The notes: a model not told the origin generated them from the letters alone. A stretch of 64,000 bases of DNA from Ohtaekwangia koreensis (GCF_900167975.1 NZ_FUZU01000001.1:2018580-2082579), one strand, 5' to 3'; numbered from the stretch's first letter, positions 34,144-43,055 are shown. Numbers and translations: made by a program.

Positions 34144-36555
34144 TTGAGCGCAATAAAAGAAGCAAAGACAAAATTCTCGCAGGCGAAAGTGAAAGATATA
34201 CTATCTGACTATCGCCTGGCGGTAGAAAGCAGGGAAGCCAGTATCATTGGCCGCAAGGAAGTGTTCATGGGCAAAGCCAAGTTTGGTATCTTCGGCGATG
34301 GTAAAGAAGTAGCGCAGATCGCCATGGCGAAAGTTTTTCGTAAAGGTGATTTTCGTTCCGGCTATTATCGCGATCAAACATTTATGTTTGCTATAGGTGA
34401 ACTCACCGTGCAGCAATTCTTTGCGCAACTCTATGCTCATACAGATCTTGAAGCAGATCCATCTACAGCAGGCAGGTTGATGACGGGCCACTTCGGTACG
34501 CGCACGCTGGATGAAAATGGAAAATTCAAAAGACTGACAGAGCAAAAAAATAGCAGTGCAGATATATCTCCTACGGCAGGACAAATGCCGCGACTGTTAG
34601 GACTCGCGTATGCATCGAAACTATATCGTAATAATCCAGCATTAAAAGAGTATGCTGATTTTTCTATCAATGGAAATGAAATAGCATTTGGTACTATTGG
34701 TAATGCGTCAACTTCTGAAGGTATGTTCTTCGAAGCCATCAACGCGGCCGGAGTATTACAAGTGCCGATGCTCACTTCGGTTTGGGATGATGCTTATGGA
34801 ATCTCCGTTCCTGCAGAATATCATACTACGAAGGGAAGTATATCTAAAGTATTGGCTGGTTTACAACGTACAGCCACTGAAAAAGGATTTGAAATCATTA
34901 CAGCAAAAGGCTGGGATTACCAGGAACTTGTTGAAGCCTATCAAAAGGCAGAGAAGATTTGTCGTGAAGAACACGTGCCGGTATTGTTTCATGTAGATGA
35001 GTTAACACAACCGCAGGGGCATTCAACATCTGGTTCACACGAGCGCTATAAATCGAAAGAACGATTGGCGTGGGAGGCAGAGCATGATTGCATACGCAAG
35101 ATGCGCGAGTGGATCATCAACGATGTAATGGTATTGCCGGAAGACGTTGAAGCTATAGAGAAAGAAGCCAAGCAGGCCGCCAAACAAGCAAGAGATCGCG
35201 CATGGAAAGCCTTTACAGAAGATGTGCGCAAGGATCAAACGGTGATCAGTGCTATACTTGATAAAGCAGAAACGCTGAGCAAGCATAGTGAGGCGATCAC
35301 GCACGTGAAAAATGAATTAATCAGTACTATCAATCCTACACGATTGGAGACGATGAAGGCTGCGCGTAAGGCGATTCGTTTTTTCCGGGATGAAGATCAT
35401 GAAGCGAAAACTGAATTGATAGCATGGCTACGTCTTGCAGAAGATGATAACTATAATCGCTATAGCTCGCATTTATATAGTGCTTCCGATGAGGCTGCTT
35501 TGAAAGTTGAAATTATACCAGCACAGTATAGCGACAACTCGTCCATCGTAGATGGCAGGGAAGTGTTGCAGGCTTGCTTTGATGCCGCTTTAACGCGTAA
35601 TCCGCTGGTGCTTGCCTTTGGAGAAGATGTAGGAAAGATCGGTGATGTGAACCAGGGCTTTGCAGGCTTACAGGCTAAACATGGTGAACTCCGTGTAACC
35701 GATACCGGTATACGTGAGTGTACCATTATAGGACAAGGTATAGGAGCTGCGTTGCGTGGCTTGCGGCCGATCGCTGAAATGCAATACCTCGATTATCTGA
35801 TCTATGCATTACCAACACTGTCTGATGATTTGGCTTGCCTGCAGTATAGAACCAAAGGCGGACAAAAAGCTCCGCTGATCGTTCGTACCCGTGGTCACCG
35901 GTTGGAGGGCGTATGGCATGCAGGTTCGCAGATCGGTATGATGCTGCAAAGTCTTCGTGGTATATATATCATTACACCTCGCAACATGACGCAGGCTGCG
36001 GGCTTTTACAATACCATGTTAAAGTCTGATGATGCCGCCATCATTGTTGAATGTCTGAACGGATATCGCCTGAAAGAAAGAATACCTGATAATATAGGCG
36101 AGTTTAATGTGCCGTTGGGTGTACCCGAAATCTTAAAAGAAGGATCGGATGTAACCATCGTTACGTATGGCTCAATGTGCCGTGTAGTGATGGAGGCGGC
36201 AGAAGACCTCGAACAATTTGGAATTACATGTGAGGTGATCGATGCGCAGACGCTTCTTCCATTTGATATACATCACAAGATCGTGGAGTCTGTGAAGAAA
36301 ACGAACCGGATTATCTTTGCGGATGAAGATGTACCGGGAGGCGCTACTTCCTATATGATGCAAAAAGTATTGGAAGAACAGGATGCATATCAGTACTTGG
36401 ATTCCAAGCCTGTTACCATAACCGCGAAGGAGCATCGTCCTGCGTATGCTTCCGATGGAGATTACTTCACCAAGCCTAGTCCTGAAGATATATTTGAGAC
36501 AGTATACGCATTGATGCACGAAGTTGCTCCGGATCAGTATCCTTCTCTCTATTAG
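34144..36555 (+). CDS. Fused E1 alpha/beta subunit of a 2-oxoacid dehydrogenase complex
   Basis: 803 aa starting at TTG. Residues ~25-380 are the alpha (thiamine-diphosphate-binding) half and residues ~470-800 the beta half (FGEDVGKIGDVNQGFAGLQ ... GIGAALRGLRPIAEMQYLDYL ... EDVPGGATSYMMQKVLEE), joined by an alpha-helical linker. The closest known group is branched-chain/2-oxoisovalerate-type E1, which decarboxylates a 2-oxoacid and transfers the acyl group to E2. The usual ThDP/Mg motif GDG...NN appears as GNASTSEG (near 182) and WDDAYGISV (near 214). Beta-half thiamine contacts look normal. No E2 or E3 gene is nearby. Substrate is inferred only from similarity. Confidence 0.85.
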   Translation: MSAIKEAKTKFSQAKVKDILSDYRLAVESREASIIGRKEVFMGKAKFGIFGDGKEVAQIAMAKVFRKGDFRSGYYRDQTFMFAIGELTVQQFFAQLYAHTDLEADPSTAGRLMTGHFGTRTLDENGKFKRLTEQKNSSADISPTAGQMPRLLGLAYASKLYRNNPALKEYADFSINGNEIAFGTIGNASTSEGMFFEAINAAGVLQVPMLTSVWDDAYGISVPAEYHTTKGSISKVLAGLQRTATEKGFEIITAKGWDYQELVEAYQKAEKICREEHVPVLFHVDELTQPQGHSTSGSHERYKSKERLAWEAEHDCIRKMREWIINDVMVLPEDVEAIEKEAKQAAKQARDRAWKAFTEDVRKDQTVISAILDKAETLSKHSEAITHVKNELISTINPTRLETMKAARKAIRFFRDEDHEAKTELIAWLRLAEDDNYNRYSSHLYSASDEAALKVEIIPAQYSDNSSIVDGREVLQACFDAALTRNPLVLAFGEDVGKIGDVNQGFAGLQAKHGELRVTDTGIRECTIIGQGIGAALRGLRPIAEMQYLDYLIYALPTLSDDLACLQYRTKGGQKAPLIVRTRGHRLEGVWHAGSQIGMMLQSLRGIYIITPRNMTQAAGFYNTMLKSDDAAIIVECLNGYRLKERIPDNIGEFNVPLGVPEILKEGSDVTIVTYGSMCRVVMEAAEDLEQFGITCEVIDAQTLLPFDIHHKIVESVKKTNRIIFADEDVPGGATSYMMQKVLEEQDAYQYLDSKPVTITAKEHRPAYASDGDYFTKPSPEDIFETVYALMHEVAPDQYPSLY

Positions 36556-36568
36556 AAATTAGAAACCA

Positions 36569-36618
36569 AAATTGATTTTGTTACTTCTTGATTCCTTCAA
36601 GGGTAACAAAATCAGTTT
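36569..36618. terminator. Convergent hairpin between the E1 fusion and lipoprotein genes
   Basis: AAATTGATTTTGTTAC (36569-36584) pairs with GTAACAAAATCAGTTT (36603-36618), one G-T wobble, 18-base loop. It overlaps the last codons of the minus-strand lipoprotein gene. Confidence 0.5.
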
Positions 36619-37432
36619 CTATAATATTACTGGTATTCAGTGCGCGGTCTTTAATCGTTACTCTTAATTTAAAAGACTGTGAACCCAGTATAATAGCAAG
36701 TCCTTCTGATTTCATACTATAGCGAAGAGTTCCCTCCAGCGGACCGTCTTTATCAGATAGCCGCGGGAATCGCCCGTCAAAGGAAGGACCGCACTCGGTG
36801 CCTGTTATTGTTTCCCAGTTCAACTCCGTATTGTTGCTAAGAATAAAATCAACCGTGATGTTATCGTAGTTGGGGTTCTTCTGAGTATAAAAATTCTCCT
36901 TGATCTGATACAAATCCTTATTGGAAGGGTTCGAGCTTCTTAGTGTATCAGTAATGTTATAAGAATTGTCGAAGATCTCTTCATCACCCACTTCAATATA
37001 TAGACTGTCGTAAATATAGGTTGTACACGTGAAAGGGTATATATATTCAGGCATCTTACTCGCATATTCCGGTTTTTCCAATGTACGAATCGTAGCAAGC
37101 TTTCCTGTTTGACCGGTGTTCAGGTAAATAATAGGAGGGATGTTGGTATAGGGTGATATAGTTGGCACCGAAATCAACTGACCGTTATTCTCCAGGAAAT
37201 AATTACGGGGATGGTAAGGGAATGAGATATCATCCGATGACAGGCCCAGGTCTCCATCTCCATCTTTAAAATTAATGGATAGAACAAGTGAGTCGATAGC
37301 ATCTGCCTCAGCATAAAATTCAAGTCCTTCAAAATCGATGCTTGGCTGGTTTGGATATTCTGGCGGATCAAAGCATGAACTTGCCACCACTACTAAAACA
37401 CCAAAAAGCAATAGACCCTTTGTAATTTTCAT
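36581..37432 (-). CDS. Hypothetical lipoprotein
   Basis: 283 aa. Signal peptide with lipobox ASSC (Cys at ~20) followed by FDPPEYPNQPSIDFEGLEFY. The segment SLVLSINFKDGDGDLGL is common in a Bacteroidota lipoprotein family of unknown function, with an Asp-rich turn that could bind calcium. The remaining sequence is beta-rich. No catalytic motif is seen. It is divergent from the LuxE-like gene, with only 9 bases between the proposed start codons, so the two may share a control region. Confidence 0.7.
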   Translation of the reverse strand: MKITKGLLLFGVLVVVASSCFDPPEYPNQPSIDFEGLEFYAEADAIDSLVLSINFKDGDGDLGLSSDDISFPYHPRNYFLENNGQLISVPTISPYTNIPPIIYLNTGQTGKLATIRTLEKPEYASKMPEYIYPFTCTTYIYDSLYIEVGDEEIFDNSYNITDTLRSSNPSNKDLYQIKENFYTQKNPNYDNITVDFILSNNTELNWETITGTECGPSFDGRFPRLSDKDGPLEGTLRYSMKSEGLAIILGSQSFKLRVTIKDRALNTSNIIETDFVTLEGIKK

Positions 37433-37441
37433 TCTGTATTT

Positions 37442-38461
37442 TTGAATCCGGTTAAGTTAAGTAAACGCTTGGATACTTTTAAAAGTTTTGAATCTACATT
37501 ATACTCTGTTAACGATCAAACCTTTGCTGATATTGCACTGGAGGTATTTCGTTTTCAGGCTGTTAACAACCCGGTATACAGTTCCTTTATAAGAAATCTG
37601 TCGGTTGATATAGGTTCTGTAACCACCCTTCAGGACATTCCCTTTTTGCCTATATCTTTTTTTAAAAGCCATTCTGTACAAACAGGGGAATGGCAGCCGG
37701 AGATCATTTTCTCCAGCAGCGGAACAACGGGAGCAGCCGTAAGTAAGCATGCCGTAGCAAATTTGAATTTTTATCAAGAGCATTCGAAGCGATGCTTCGA
37801 GTATTTTTTTGGGCCGCTTTCGGACTATCATTTCCTTGCTTTATTGCCTTCATATCTGGAGCGACAGGGTTCATCACTGATCGCGATGATGGATTACTTT
37901 ATCAGGGAAAGTCATTCGTCTTACTCATCGTACTATCTTTTTCAGATTGATAAATTACTGGACGATCTTGCTGAACTTCGGCAAGATCAATCCAGGAAGA
38001 TCATTCTCTGGGGTGTATCTTTTGCATTGCTCGACCTGGCAGAAAAACATCCGGTAGATCTGAATCATTGCCTTGTATTTGAGACGGGTGGAATGAAAGG
38101 GAGGAGGAAGGAAATAACACGTGCCGAGCTTCATGGAATTCTCCAGCAAAGACTACATGTGTCCCAGGTCTATTCAGAATACGGCATGACTGAATTACTG
38201 TCTCAGGCCTATACCGATGGCCAATTCCGATTCAAATGTCCACCCTGGATGAAAATAATTGGCCGGGATATTACAGACCCGTTAAGTAAGGGGTTACTTC
38301 ATGAAACCAGCGGCATTAATGTCATAGATCTGGCAAACATTCAAACGATATCCTTCATTGAAACCGAAGATCTGGGAAAAGTTTATCCCGATGGTACATT
38401 TGAGGTTTTAGGAAGGATGGATAACAGCGATGTTCGTGGTTGTAATCTGATGATAGGGTAA
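37442..38461 (+). CDS. LuxE-like acyl-protein synthetase / AMP-ligase family protein
   Basis: 339 aa if started at the TTG at 37442. That TTG is the end of a perfect -7 box TATTTTTG (37437-37444), so a start at the in-frame TTG at 37469 (330 aa) is also possible. The body matches the LuxE family of adenylating enzymes: SSSGTTG (ATP-binding loop, residues ~90), FETGGMKGRRKEITRAEL, and YSEYGMTELLSQAY. LuxE transfers fatty acyl groups in the bacterial luciferase aldehyde pathway, but no luciferase genes are present, so here it probably activates another acid, for example in cell-envelope chemistry. Substrate unknown. Confidence 0.75.
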   Translation: MNPVKLSKRLDTFKSFESTLYSVNDQTFADIALEVFRFQAVNNPVYSSFIRNLSVDIGSVTTLQDIPFLPISFFKSHSVQTGEWQPEIIFSSSGTTGAAVSKHAVANLNFYQEHSKRCFEYFFGPLSDYHFLALLPSYLERQGSSLIAMMDYFIRESHSSYSSYYLFQIDKLLDDLAELRQDQSRKIILWGVSFALLDLAEKHPVDLNHCLVFETGGMKGRRKEITRAELHGILQQRLHVSQVYSEYGMTELLSQAYTDGQFRFKCPPWMKIIGRDITDPLSKGLLHETSGINVIDLANIQTISFIETEDLGKVYPDGTFEVLGRMDNSDVRGCNLMIG

Positions 38462-38476
38462 GATTTCCACAGATGT

Positions 38477-38506
38477 TTGTTTTGTTCTTAAAGAATTATA
38501 TTTTTG
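38477..38506 (+). promoter_or_regulatory. Promoter of the 41-aa lipoprotein gene
   Basis: TTG (38477-38479), 19-base spacer, TATTTTTG (38499-38506). The implied transcript start near 38511 precedes the ATG at 38528 by about 17 bases. Confidence 0.6.
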
Positions 38507-38527
38507 CTTGTAATCAATCCCATTGAA

Positions 38528-38653
38528 ATGAAAAAGATTGTTGTATTCGTTCTATTGGCAGCTTTTGTTTCTGCTTGCAGCCAATATACTTGCCCAACTT
38601 ATACCAAGAAAGAGGCTCCTAAGAAGTCCCAGGTTTCTTCTCAACGAATTTAA
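38528..38653 (+). CDS. Small lipoprotein (41 aa)
   Basis: The 41 residues comprise a lipoprotein signal (MKKIVVFVLLAAFVSAC, Cys at 17) and a short mature part, CSQYTCPTYTKKEAPKKSQ. The start resembles the mature start of the larger lipoprotein at 28615 (CTQRVICPAYQS): Cys, Gln, then Cys-Pro-x-Tyr. The gene has a full-match promoter (38477-38506) and a terminator (38721-38748), so it is a complete transcription unit. Role unknown; a small envelope protein is most likely. Confidence 0.7.
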   Translation: MKKIVVFVLLAAFVSACSQYTCPTYTKKEAPKKSQVSSQRI

Positions 38654-38720
38654 ACCACATTATATAGTACTTACAAAGGTTTAGGATTCTCGATCCTGTA
38701 ACCTGTGAAGATATTATAAA

Positions 38721-38748
38721 GGAAATCGCGCAAGCGGTTTCCTTTTTT
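38721..38748 (+). terminator. Terminator after the 41-aa lipoprotein gene
   Basis: GGAAATCGC pairs with GCGGTTTCC (one T-G wobble) around GCAA-type loop bases and is followed by TTTTTT. Confidence 0.8.
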
Positions 38749-38846
38749 GATTTATACCTATTTGATGTGGAGGTCTGCGGGGTGACATTTTTCAGTGCCG
38801 GTACCTTGTATTTTTACGGGCAGAAAAAAATTCCATCCAATACCTC

Positions 38847-39257
38847 ATGAAAAAAACACAAACCATTCTATACTGGCTGGCCCGAATCATAGCCGCGATC
38901 ATTATGTTGCAGACACTATACTTCAAGTTTTCGGGTGCTGAAGAATCTATTTACATTTTTACCACCGCAGGTGTAGAGCCGTTCGGAAGAATTGCAGCCG
39001 GAGTCCTGGAATTGATTGCTTCCATACTATTAATAATAAGTGCAACGGCTTGGTTAGGCGGCTTGCTGGCAGCAATGCTCATGACCGGTGCCATCGGTAT
39101 GCATCTGACTATACTGGGGATAGAAGTGAAGGGAGACAACGGTTATCTGTTTTACCTGGCATTAACAGTGATGCTCTGTTCTGTCTGGGTGATCTATTGT
39201 GATAGAAAGAAAATCATGACGTATATATCTTTGATCATGGCGAAAGCCAAAGCTTAA
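38847..39257 (+). CDS. DoxX-like membrane protein
   Basis: 136 aa with four hydrophobic segments (WLARIIAAIIMLQTLYF, AAGVLELIASILLIISA, LLAAMLMTGAIGMHLTILG, LFYLALTVMLCSVWVIYC). Residues GAEESIYIFTTAGVEPFGRIAAGVLELIASILL follow the DoxX pattern of a loop before the second span. DoxX-like proteins are small inner-membrane proteins often tied to oxidoreductase or thiol metabolism; the exact role is not known. It stands alone. The region ahead includes GTATTTTTACGG at 38808-38819, a weak relative of the 16-bp dyad. Confidence 0.75.
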   Translation: MKKTQTILYWLARIIAAIIMLQTLYFKFSGAEESIYIFTTAGVEPFGRIAAGVLELIASILLIISATAWLGGLLAAMLMTGAIGMHLTILGIEVKGDNGYLFYLALTVMLCSVWVIYCDRKKIMTYISLIMAKAKA

Positions 39258-39317
39258 AAATTTGTCTTGCTATACTATATATAAAGACCTGTATACAGCA
39301 GATCCTTATATACTATA

Positions 39318-40091
39318 TTAATCGCGTTTTACTCCCTTGTATAAAATCTCACCTTTTACTAAGCCGAATTTTTTTCTGGTTTCATCCGTCAACGTATTTA
39401 CAAAATCGTCTTCAATCGCGATTAGTCCCGCATGCTCCATTCGTTTCGAGTAATCATAGCCATATTTTCGAACGTGATCATCCTGACCGAATATTTTTTC
39501 ACGCTCTCGCGGATCTGTGATCGAGTTGTCTTCGAATGTTACTTCCTGTACGGGGCTGAAGAAAGGCACTTGCAGGATCGCAAATCCGCCCGGCTTCAAT
39601 ACGCGGTCAATCTCACTCATCGCTTTGATATCATCCCGAACATGTTCGAGTACGTGATTACAGAGTACCGCGTCAAATGTATTTTCAGGAAACGGAATCT
39701 CATGTATATCCATCTTTACTTTTGCCAACGGAGATTCAATGTCAGCAGTTATATACTGATCGCCATGAATTTTTTCAAAGCGTTTGATGAAGCACGCCTC
39801 TGGAGCAATGTGAAGCACACGAAGCTGTGATCCAAAGAAATTTGTTTTCTCCTGCAGATATAGCCAGATCAGCCGATGTCGTTCCAGTGAAAGGCAATTC
39901 GGACAAAGTGCATTTGGTCTCGGATTGATTCGTCCATATGGTAAAAAGGTACGGTAACTCGTTTCACATACCGGACAGGTAACAGCATTACCTCTGTAAA
40001 AAAGACCTGCCACTTTAAGTCCGAAACCGCCTACCCGTTGCAGGTACTTGCGAGGTACAAACCGGATAAGGAAGGAAATGATTTTTTTCAT
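39318..40091 (-). CDS. SAM-dependent methyltransferase with N-terminal zinc-ribbon-like segment
   Basis: 257 aa. Residues ~35-75 carry CPVC and CPNC (TCPVCETSYRTFL ... NALCPNCLSLERHRLIWLYL), a possible zinc site. Residues ~80-235 are a class I methyltransferase: VLHIAPEA, ADIESPLAKVKMDIHEIPFPENTFDAVLCNHVLEHVRDD and EIDRVLKPGGFAILQVPF. The order matches Methyltransf_11-type enzymes. The N-terminal helix is basic and amphipathic, so membrane association is possible. Substrate unknown; similar proteins occur near polysaccharide genes, but none are here. The -7 box at 40099-40106 lies almost on the start codon. Confidence 0.85.
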   Translation of the reverse strand: MKKIISFLIRFVPRKYLQRVGGFGLKVAGLFYRGNAVTCPVCETSYRTFLPYGRINPRPNALCPNCLSLERHRLIWLYLQEKTNFFGSQLRVLHIAPEACFIKRFEKIHGDQYITADIESPLAKVKMDIHEIPFPENTFDAVLCNHVLEHVRDDIKAMSEIDRVLKPGGFAILQVPFFSPVQEVTFEDNSITDPREREKIFGQDDHVRKYGYDYSKRMEHAGLIAIEDDFVNTLTDETRKKFGLVKGEILYKGVKRD

Positions 40092-40098
40092 GCGGGCG

Positions 40099-40106
40099 CA
40101 AAGATA
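40099..40106 (-). promoter_or_regulatory. -7 box beside the methyltransferase start codon
   Basis: TATCTTTG on the minus strand fits TAnnTTTG but is only 7 bases from the ATG, which would give an almost leaderless transcript. It overlaps the palindrome AGATAATTGTTATCT (40102-40116). No TTG is seen at -33. Confidence 0.3.
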
Positions 40107-40299
40107 ATTGTTATCTGCTATAGGTTGGCCGTTATCAAATAATCGTTAATCATCATTATTAATCTTGACACACCGAATAACGATTCTCCAATAGCACTCA
40201 GTGCAAGAAATTTTTCAGAAGGCTAAAACTTTTCGCAGCACCTCATCATCTTTACAATAGAAACGGCAAGAACGCCTAAATCCTTCGAAATTTGACCTC

Positions 40300-40929
40300 A
40301 TGGCCGAGACCTTACTCGACATCGCGATGATGCATTCTGACACCCTTATTGCCCGGGCAAAGCAAGGCGACCAGAATGCGCAAGGGAAGCTGGTACAGCT
40401 GTGGTACAAACGTATCTACAACTTCAGCTACAAATTCTTTATGGATCATGACCTGGCCATGGAAGTATCGCAGAAAACTTTTATCTCCATGTGCCGGAGC
40501 CTGGCTGGACTGCAGGACATCGCCCGGTTCAAATCATGGCTCTATAAGATTGCTGTAAACTATTGTCGCGAAGAAGCCCGCAAGAAAAAAGGAAGCCGGT
40601 CACTGTCCTTTGATGTGGTATGGAATCGTGAAGCGGAAGACTCGCCCCAGTGGGAGTCGTCTTCACAACGGTATGCCAACCCGGAGAGTCAGTATCAACA
40701 AGCCGAACTTTCTGATATATTACAACAGGCACTTTACGAACTCAGTGACGAGCAACGCGAAGTAGTGATCATGAAAGAATACGAAGGATTGAAGTTTCGT
40801 GAGATCGCAGAAGTGTTGAACATTTCAGAGAATACGGTGAAGTCGAGAATGTATTACGGGCTGGATGGACTGAAGAAAATTTTAGAACGGAAAAATATTA
40901 CTAAAGATACGATTGGATATGAGCTATAA
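40300..40929 (+). CDS. ECF-type RNA polymerase sigma factor
   Basis: 209 aa. Residues ~25-90 are region 2 (LVQLWYKRIYNFSYKFFMDHDLAMEVSQKTFISMCRSLAGLQDIARFKSWLYKIAVNYCREEARKKK), and residues ~145-200 are region 4 (ALYELSDEQREVVIMKEYEGLKFREIAEVLNISENTVKSRMYYGLDGLKK). There is no region 1 or 3, so it is an extracytoplasmic-function sigma factor. The anti-sigma-like gene overlaps its end by 11 bases, which implies translational coupling and paired control. Cognate promoters are not identified. Confidence 0.95.
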   Translation: MAETLLDIAMMHSDTLIARAKQGDQNAQGKLVQLWYKRIYNFSYKFFMDHDLAMEVSQKTFISMCRSLAGLQDIARFKSWLYKIAVNYCREEARKKKGSRSLSFDVVWNREAEDSPQWESSSQRYANPESQYQQAELSDILQQALYELSDEQREVVIMKEYEGLKFREIAEVLNISENTVKSRMYYGLDGLKKILERKNITKDTIGYEL

Positions 40930-41773
40930 ACCTGATCAAAACGATTGGATGGCTTACCTCTATGGAGAACTTGAGGGTGCTGAAAAAGAAAAGATGGAAC
41001 AATATCTTTTGTCGGATGCGAATGCCCGTAAAGAGTTGGAGCAATTCCAGTATCTGCGAAAGATGATGGGAGCAGTGGAGGATAAAGAAGTGATTGCACC
41101 GCCTATTGTACTCGGCGATAACAAGCAACGCTTTATCTGGAATACACCAGCCGTCAGAATTATCTCCAGCATCGCGGCTTCTCTGTTGATCATTATGCTT
41201 GTAGGAAAATTTACAGATACACAGATCAGCATGTCGGGCAATGAATTCAAGATCAGTTTCGGTGAACCGAAAAAGGTAGAAGCAACGCAGTCTGTAACGA
41301 ATACGCCTTTACTGTCGGCAGAGGAAGTGCAGAACATGATCAATCAATCGCTGAATCAAAATAATATAGCGATGCAGACGAGCTGGAAAGAGACACAGCA
41401 AAAGCTCGATGCTTCCGTTCGCAGTAACCTGGCTTCCAATTCCAATAAGATCGATCGGCTTGTAAAAGAAGCCTCATCGGCTTCACAGGATCAGATTCGT
41501 CAGTTTGTATCAACATTGCAAAACGAAAACACAGAAGTAGTAAAGAATTACTTTCAACTAACTGCAAGTGAACAGAAGAAGTATATAGAAAACTTGCTCG
41601 TTGACTTTGCGAAGTATTTGCAACAACAACGGAGCGATGATCTTCAGTTGGTGCAAACTCAGTTGAAAGCCATCGAACAAAACACCGATATATTTAAACA
41701 GGAAACAGAGCAGATACTTTCCAGCATCATTACAACAGTGAATGCAGCGGAAGTAAAAGAGACGAAGTACTAA
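40919..41773 (+). CDS. Anti-sigma-factor-like single-span membrane protein
   Basis: 284 aa from the ATG at 40919. Residues ~1-60 are a short cytoplasmic helical part (MAYLYGELEGAEKEKMEQYLLSD) like many anti-sigma N-terminal domains. A span near 75-97 (VRIISSIAASLLIIMLVGKF) is followed by a periplasmic part rich in Gln, Asn and Lys with coiled-coil character (MINQSLNQNNIAMQTSWKETQQKLDASV). It overlaps the sigma gene by 11 bases and is followed by the secreted-protein gene, so it probably holds the sigma factor and transmits an envelope signal. No zinc-finger HxxxCxxC is visible. Confidence 0.75.
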   Translation: MSYKPDQNDWMAYLYGELEGAEKEKMEQYLLSDANARKELEQFQYLRKMMGAVEDKEVIAPPIVLGDNKQRFIWNTPAVRIISSIAASLLIIMLVGKFTDTQISMSGNEFKISFGEPKKVEATQSVTNTPLLSAEEVQNMINQSLNQNNIAMQTSWKETQQKLDASVRSNLASNSNKIDRLVKEASSASQDQIRQFVSTLQNENTEVVKNYFQLTASEQKKYIENLLVDFAKYLQQQRSDDLQLVQTQLKAIEQNTDIFKQETEQILSSIITTVNAAEVKETKY

Positions 41774-41861
41774 GTATTAAAGTATAGTAAATTTTGTGAA
41801 CGACATCCGCGGGAGCGCATGTGCAAGACTAACAGGAATTAATAACAGACAAATTAAGAAT

Positions 41862-43055
41862 ATGAAATCTATCATTCGAGTATTGATGTGCAGTATGGTG
41901 GCGATAGTGCTTGGTGTACAAGCTGCAGAAGCGCAAAAGATTGATGAGGAGCGCATGAGGCGCGATATTGGAGTAGCTGAAAATGTATTGAGCACGCTGA
42001 TCAAACAACAATTCAATAACCAGCGCACATTTTTTCCGCTGGAAATAAAAGGAAGTTATCAGGCTGGTTACGGTGTGACTTTTTCTTTGCCTGCAGATTA
42101 TACTACTCCGATAGCGCTATCGATCGGATCGGGTGGTAGTAATGATGTGTTTTTCTACAACGAGGAAGAAGAACCAACCACCATCGAGTTTAGAGGCAAT
42201 GATGATGGTGAAGGCGACCGTGCTGTTATAAATGGTAAAACTTTTAAGCTGAAAGAAAAAACCAGAGGAAAGTCACGTGTTGATATGGACAGCGTTCGTG
42301 ATTCGTACAATGAAAAAATAATAGAAGCTGCGAAGGAATTTATTCTTGACTATAGCGATATGATTTCTCAGCTCGGTCCGCAGGAAAGAATTGTAGTAAC
42401 CAATCAAGGCAGTCAGCCACGTGCATGGGTTAATCAATACTTTAGCGCTCCGAAGCGTACGCATCTTTCAATAGAAGCATTGAAGTCAGATCTCGTACTA
42501 TATAAATCGGGTAAACTGAACCGTACGCAGGCTGCTGCAAAAATTAAAATAGTAAATACAGAATCGGTGGATGCTGTTGAACCAGACCTTGAGTTACTGT
42601 CGAGTATATTTAGCAGACTATATCGTTCAGATCTTTCCAAAACATATTTTACCGGAGAGAATATATATTATGAGCGTCTCAAGGATTTTGGTGTGATTTA
42701 CTACATGCAGGTATATAGCAGCAATGAGCGCCCGTATAATCGCTTTGATATGCCTACGCTCAACCTGGAAGATGTAGATCAGCAGACGCGTAATAAGAAG
42801 GTAGTGGAATTATATCCTGCATTCGAAAAGGAACTGAAAGAAAATATACTGGACTACGGAAGAACGCTGAAGAGTTTGAAGGGTGATGAAAATCTGATAT
42901 TTCAGATCCGGTTAACCCGCTGTAATGAATGCGGAATCCCGGCTTCAGTAGAACTCTCTGTTAAAGCTTCTGTACTGCAGGATTATAATGCTGGTAAACT
43001 TGATAAAAATACTGCACTGAATAAATTCATCCTGAAAAAAGGACAGAATCAATAG
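41862..43055 (+). CDS. Secreted hypothetical protein in the ECF sigma operon
   Basis: 397 aa from ATG at 41862, which gives a clean signal peptide (MKSIIRVLMCSMVAIVLGVQAAEAQ); the earlier alternative start at 41796 would bury it. The mature part is acidic and helical/beta mixed, with a CNEC pair near residue 350 (RCNECGIPASVELSV). No family is recognised. It follows the anti-sigma-like gene by 88 bases on the same strand, so it is probably part of the same transcript and may sense or respond to the envelope state monitored by that pair. Confidence 0.7.
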   Translation: MKSIIRVLMCSMVAIVLGVQAAEAQKIDEERMRRDIGVAENVLSTLIKQQFNNQRTFFPLEIKGSYQAGYGVTFSLPADYTTPIALSIGSGGSNDVFFYNEEEEPTTIEFRGNDDGEGDRAVINGKTFKLKEKTRGKSRVDMDSVRDSYNEKIIEAAKEFILDYSDMISQLGPQERIVVTNQGSQPRAWVNQYFSAPKRTHLSIEALKSDLVLYKSGKLNRTQAAAKIKIVNTESVDAVEPDLELLSSIFSRLYRSDLSKTYFTGENIYYERLKDFGVIYYMQVYSSNERPYNRFDMPTLNLEDVDQQTRNKKVVELYPAFEKELKENILDYGRTLKSLKGDENLIFQIRLTRCNECGIPASVELSVKASVLQDYNAGKLDKNTALNKFILKKGQNQ

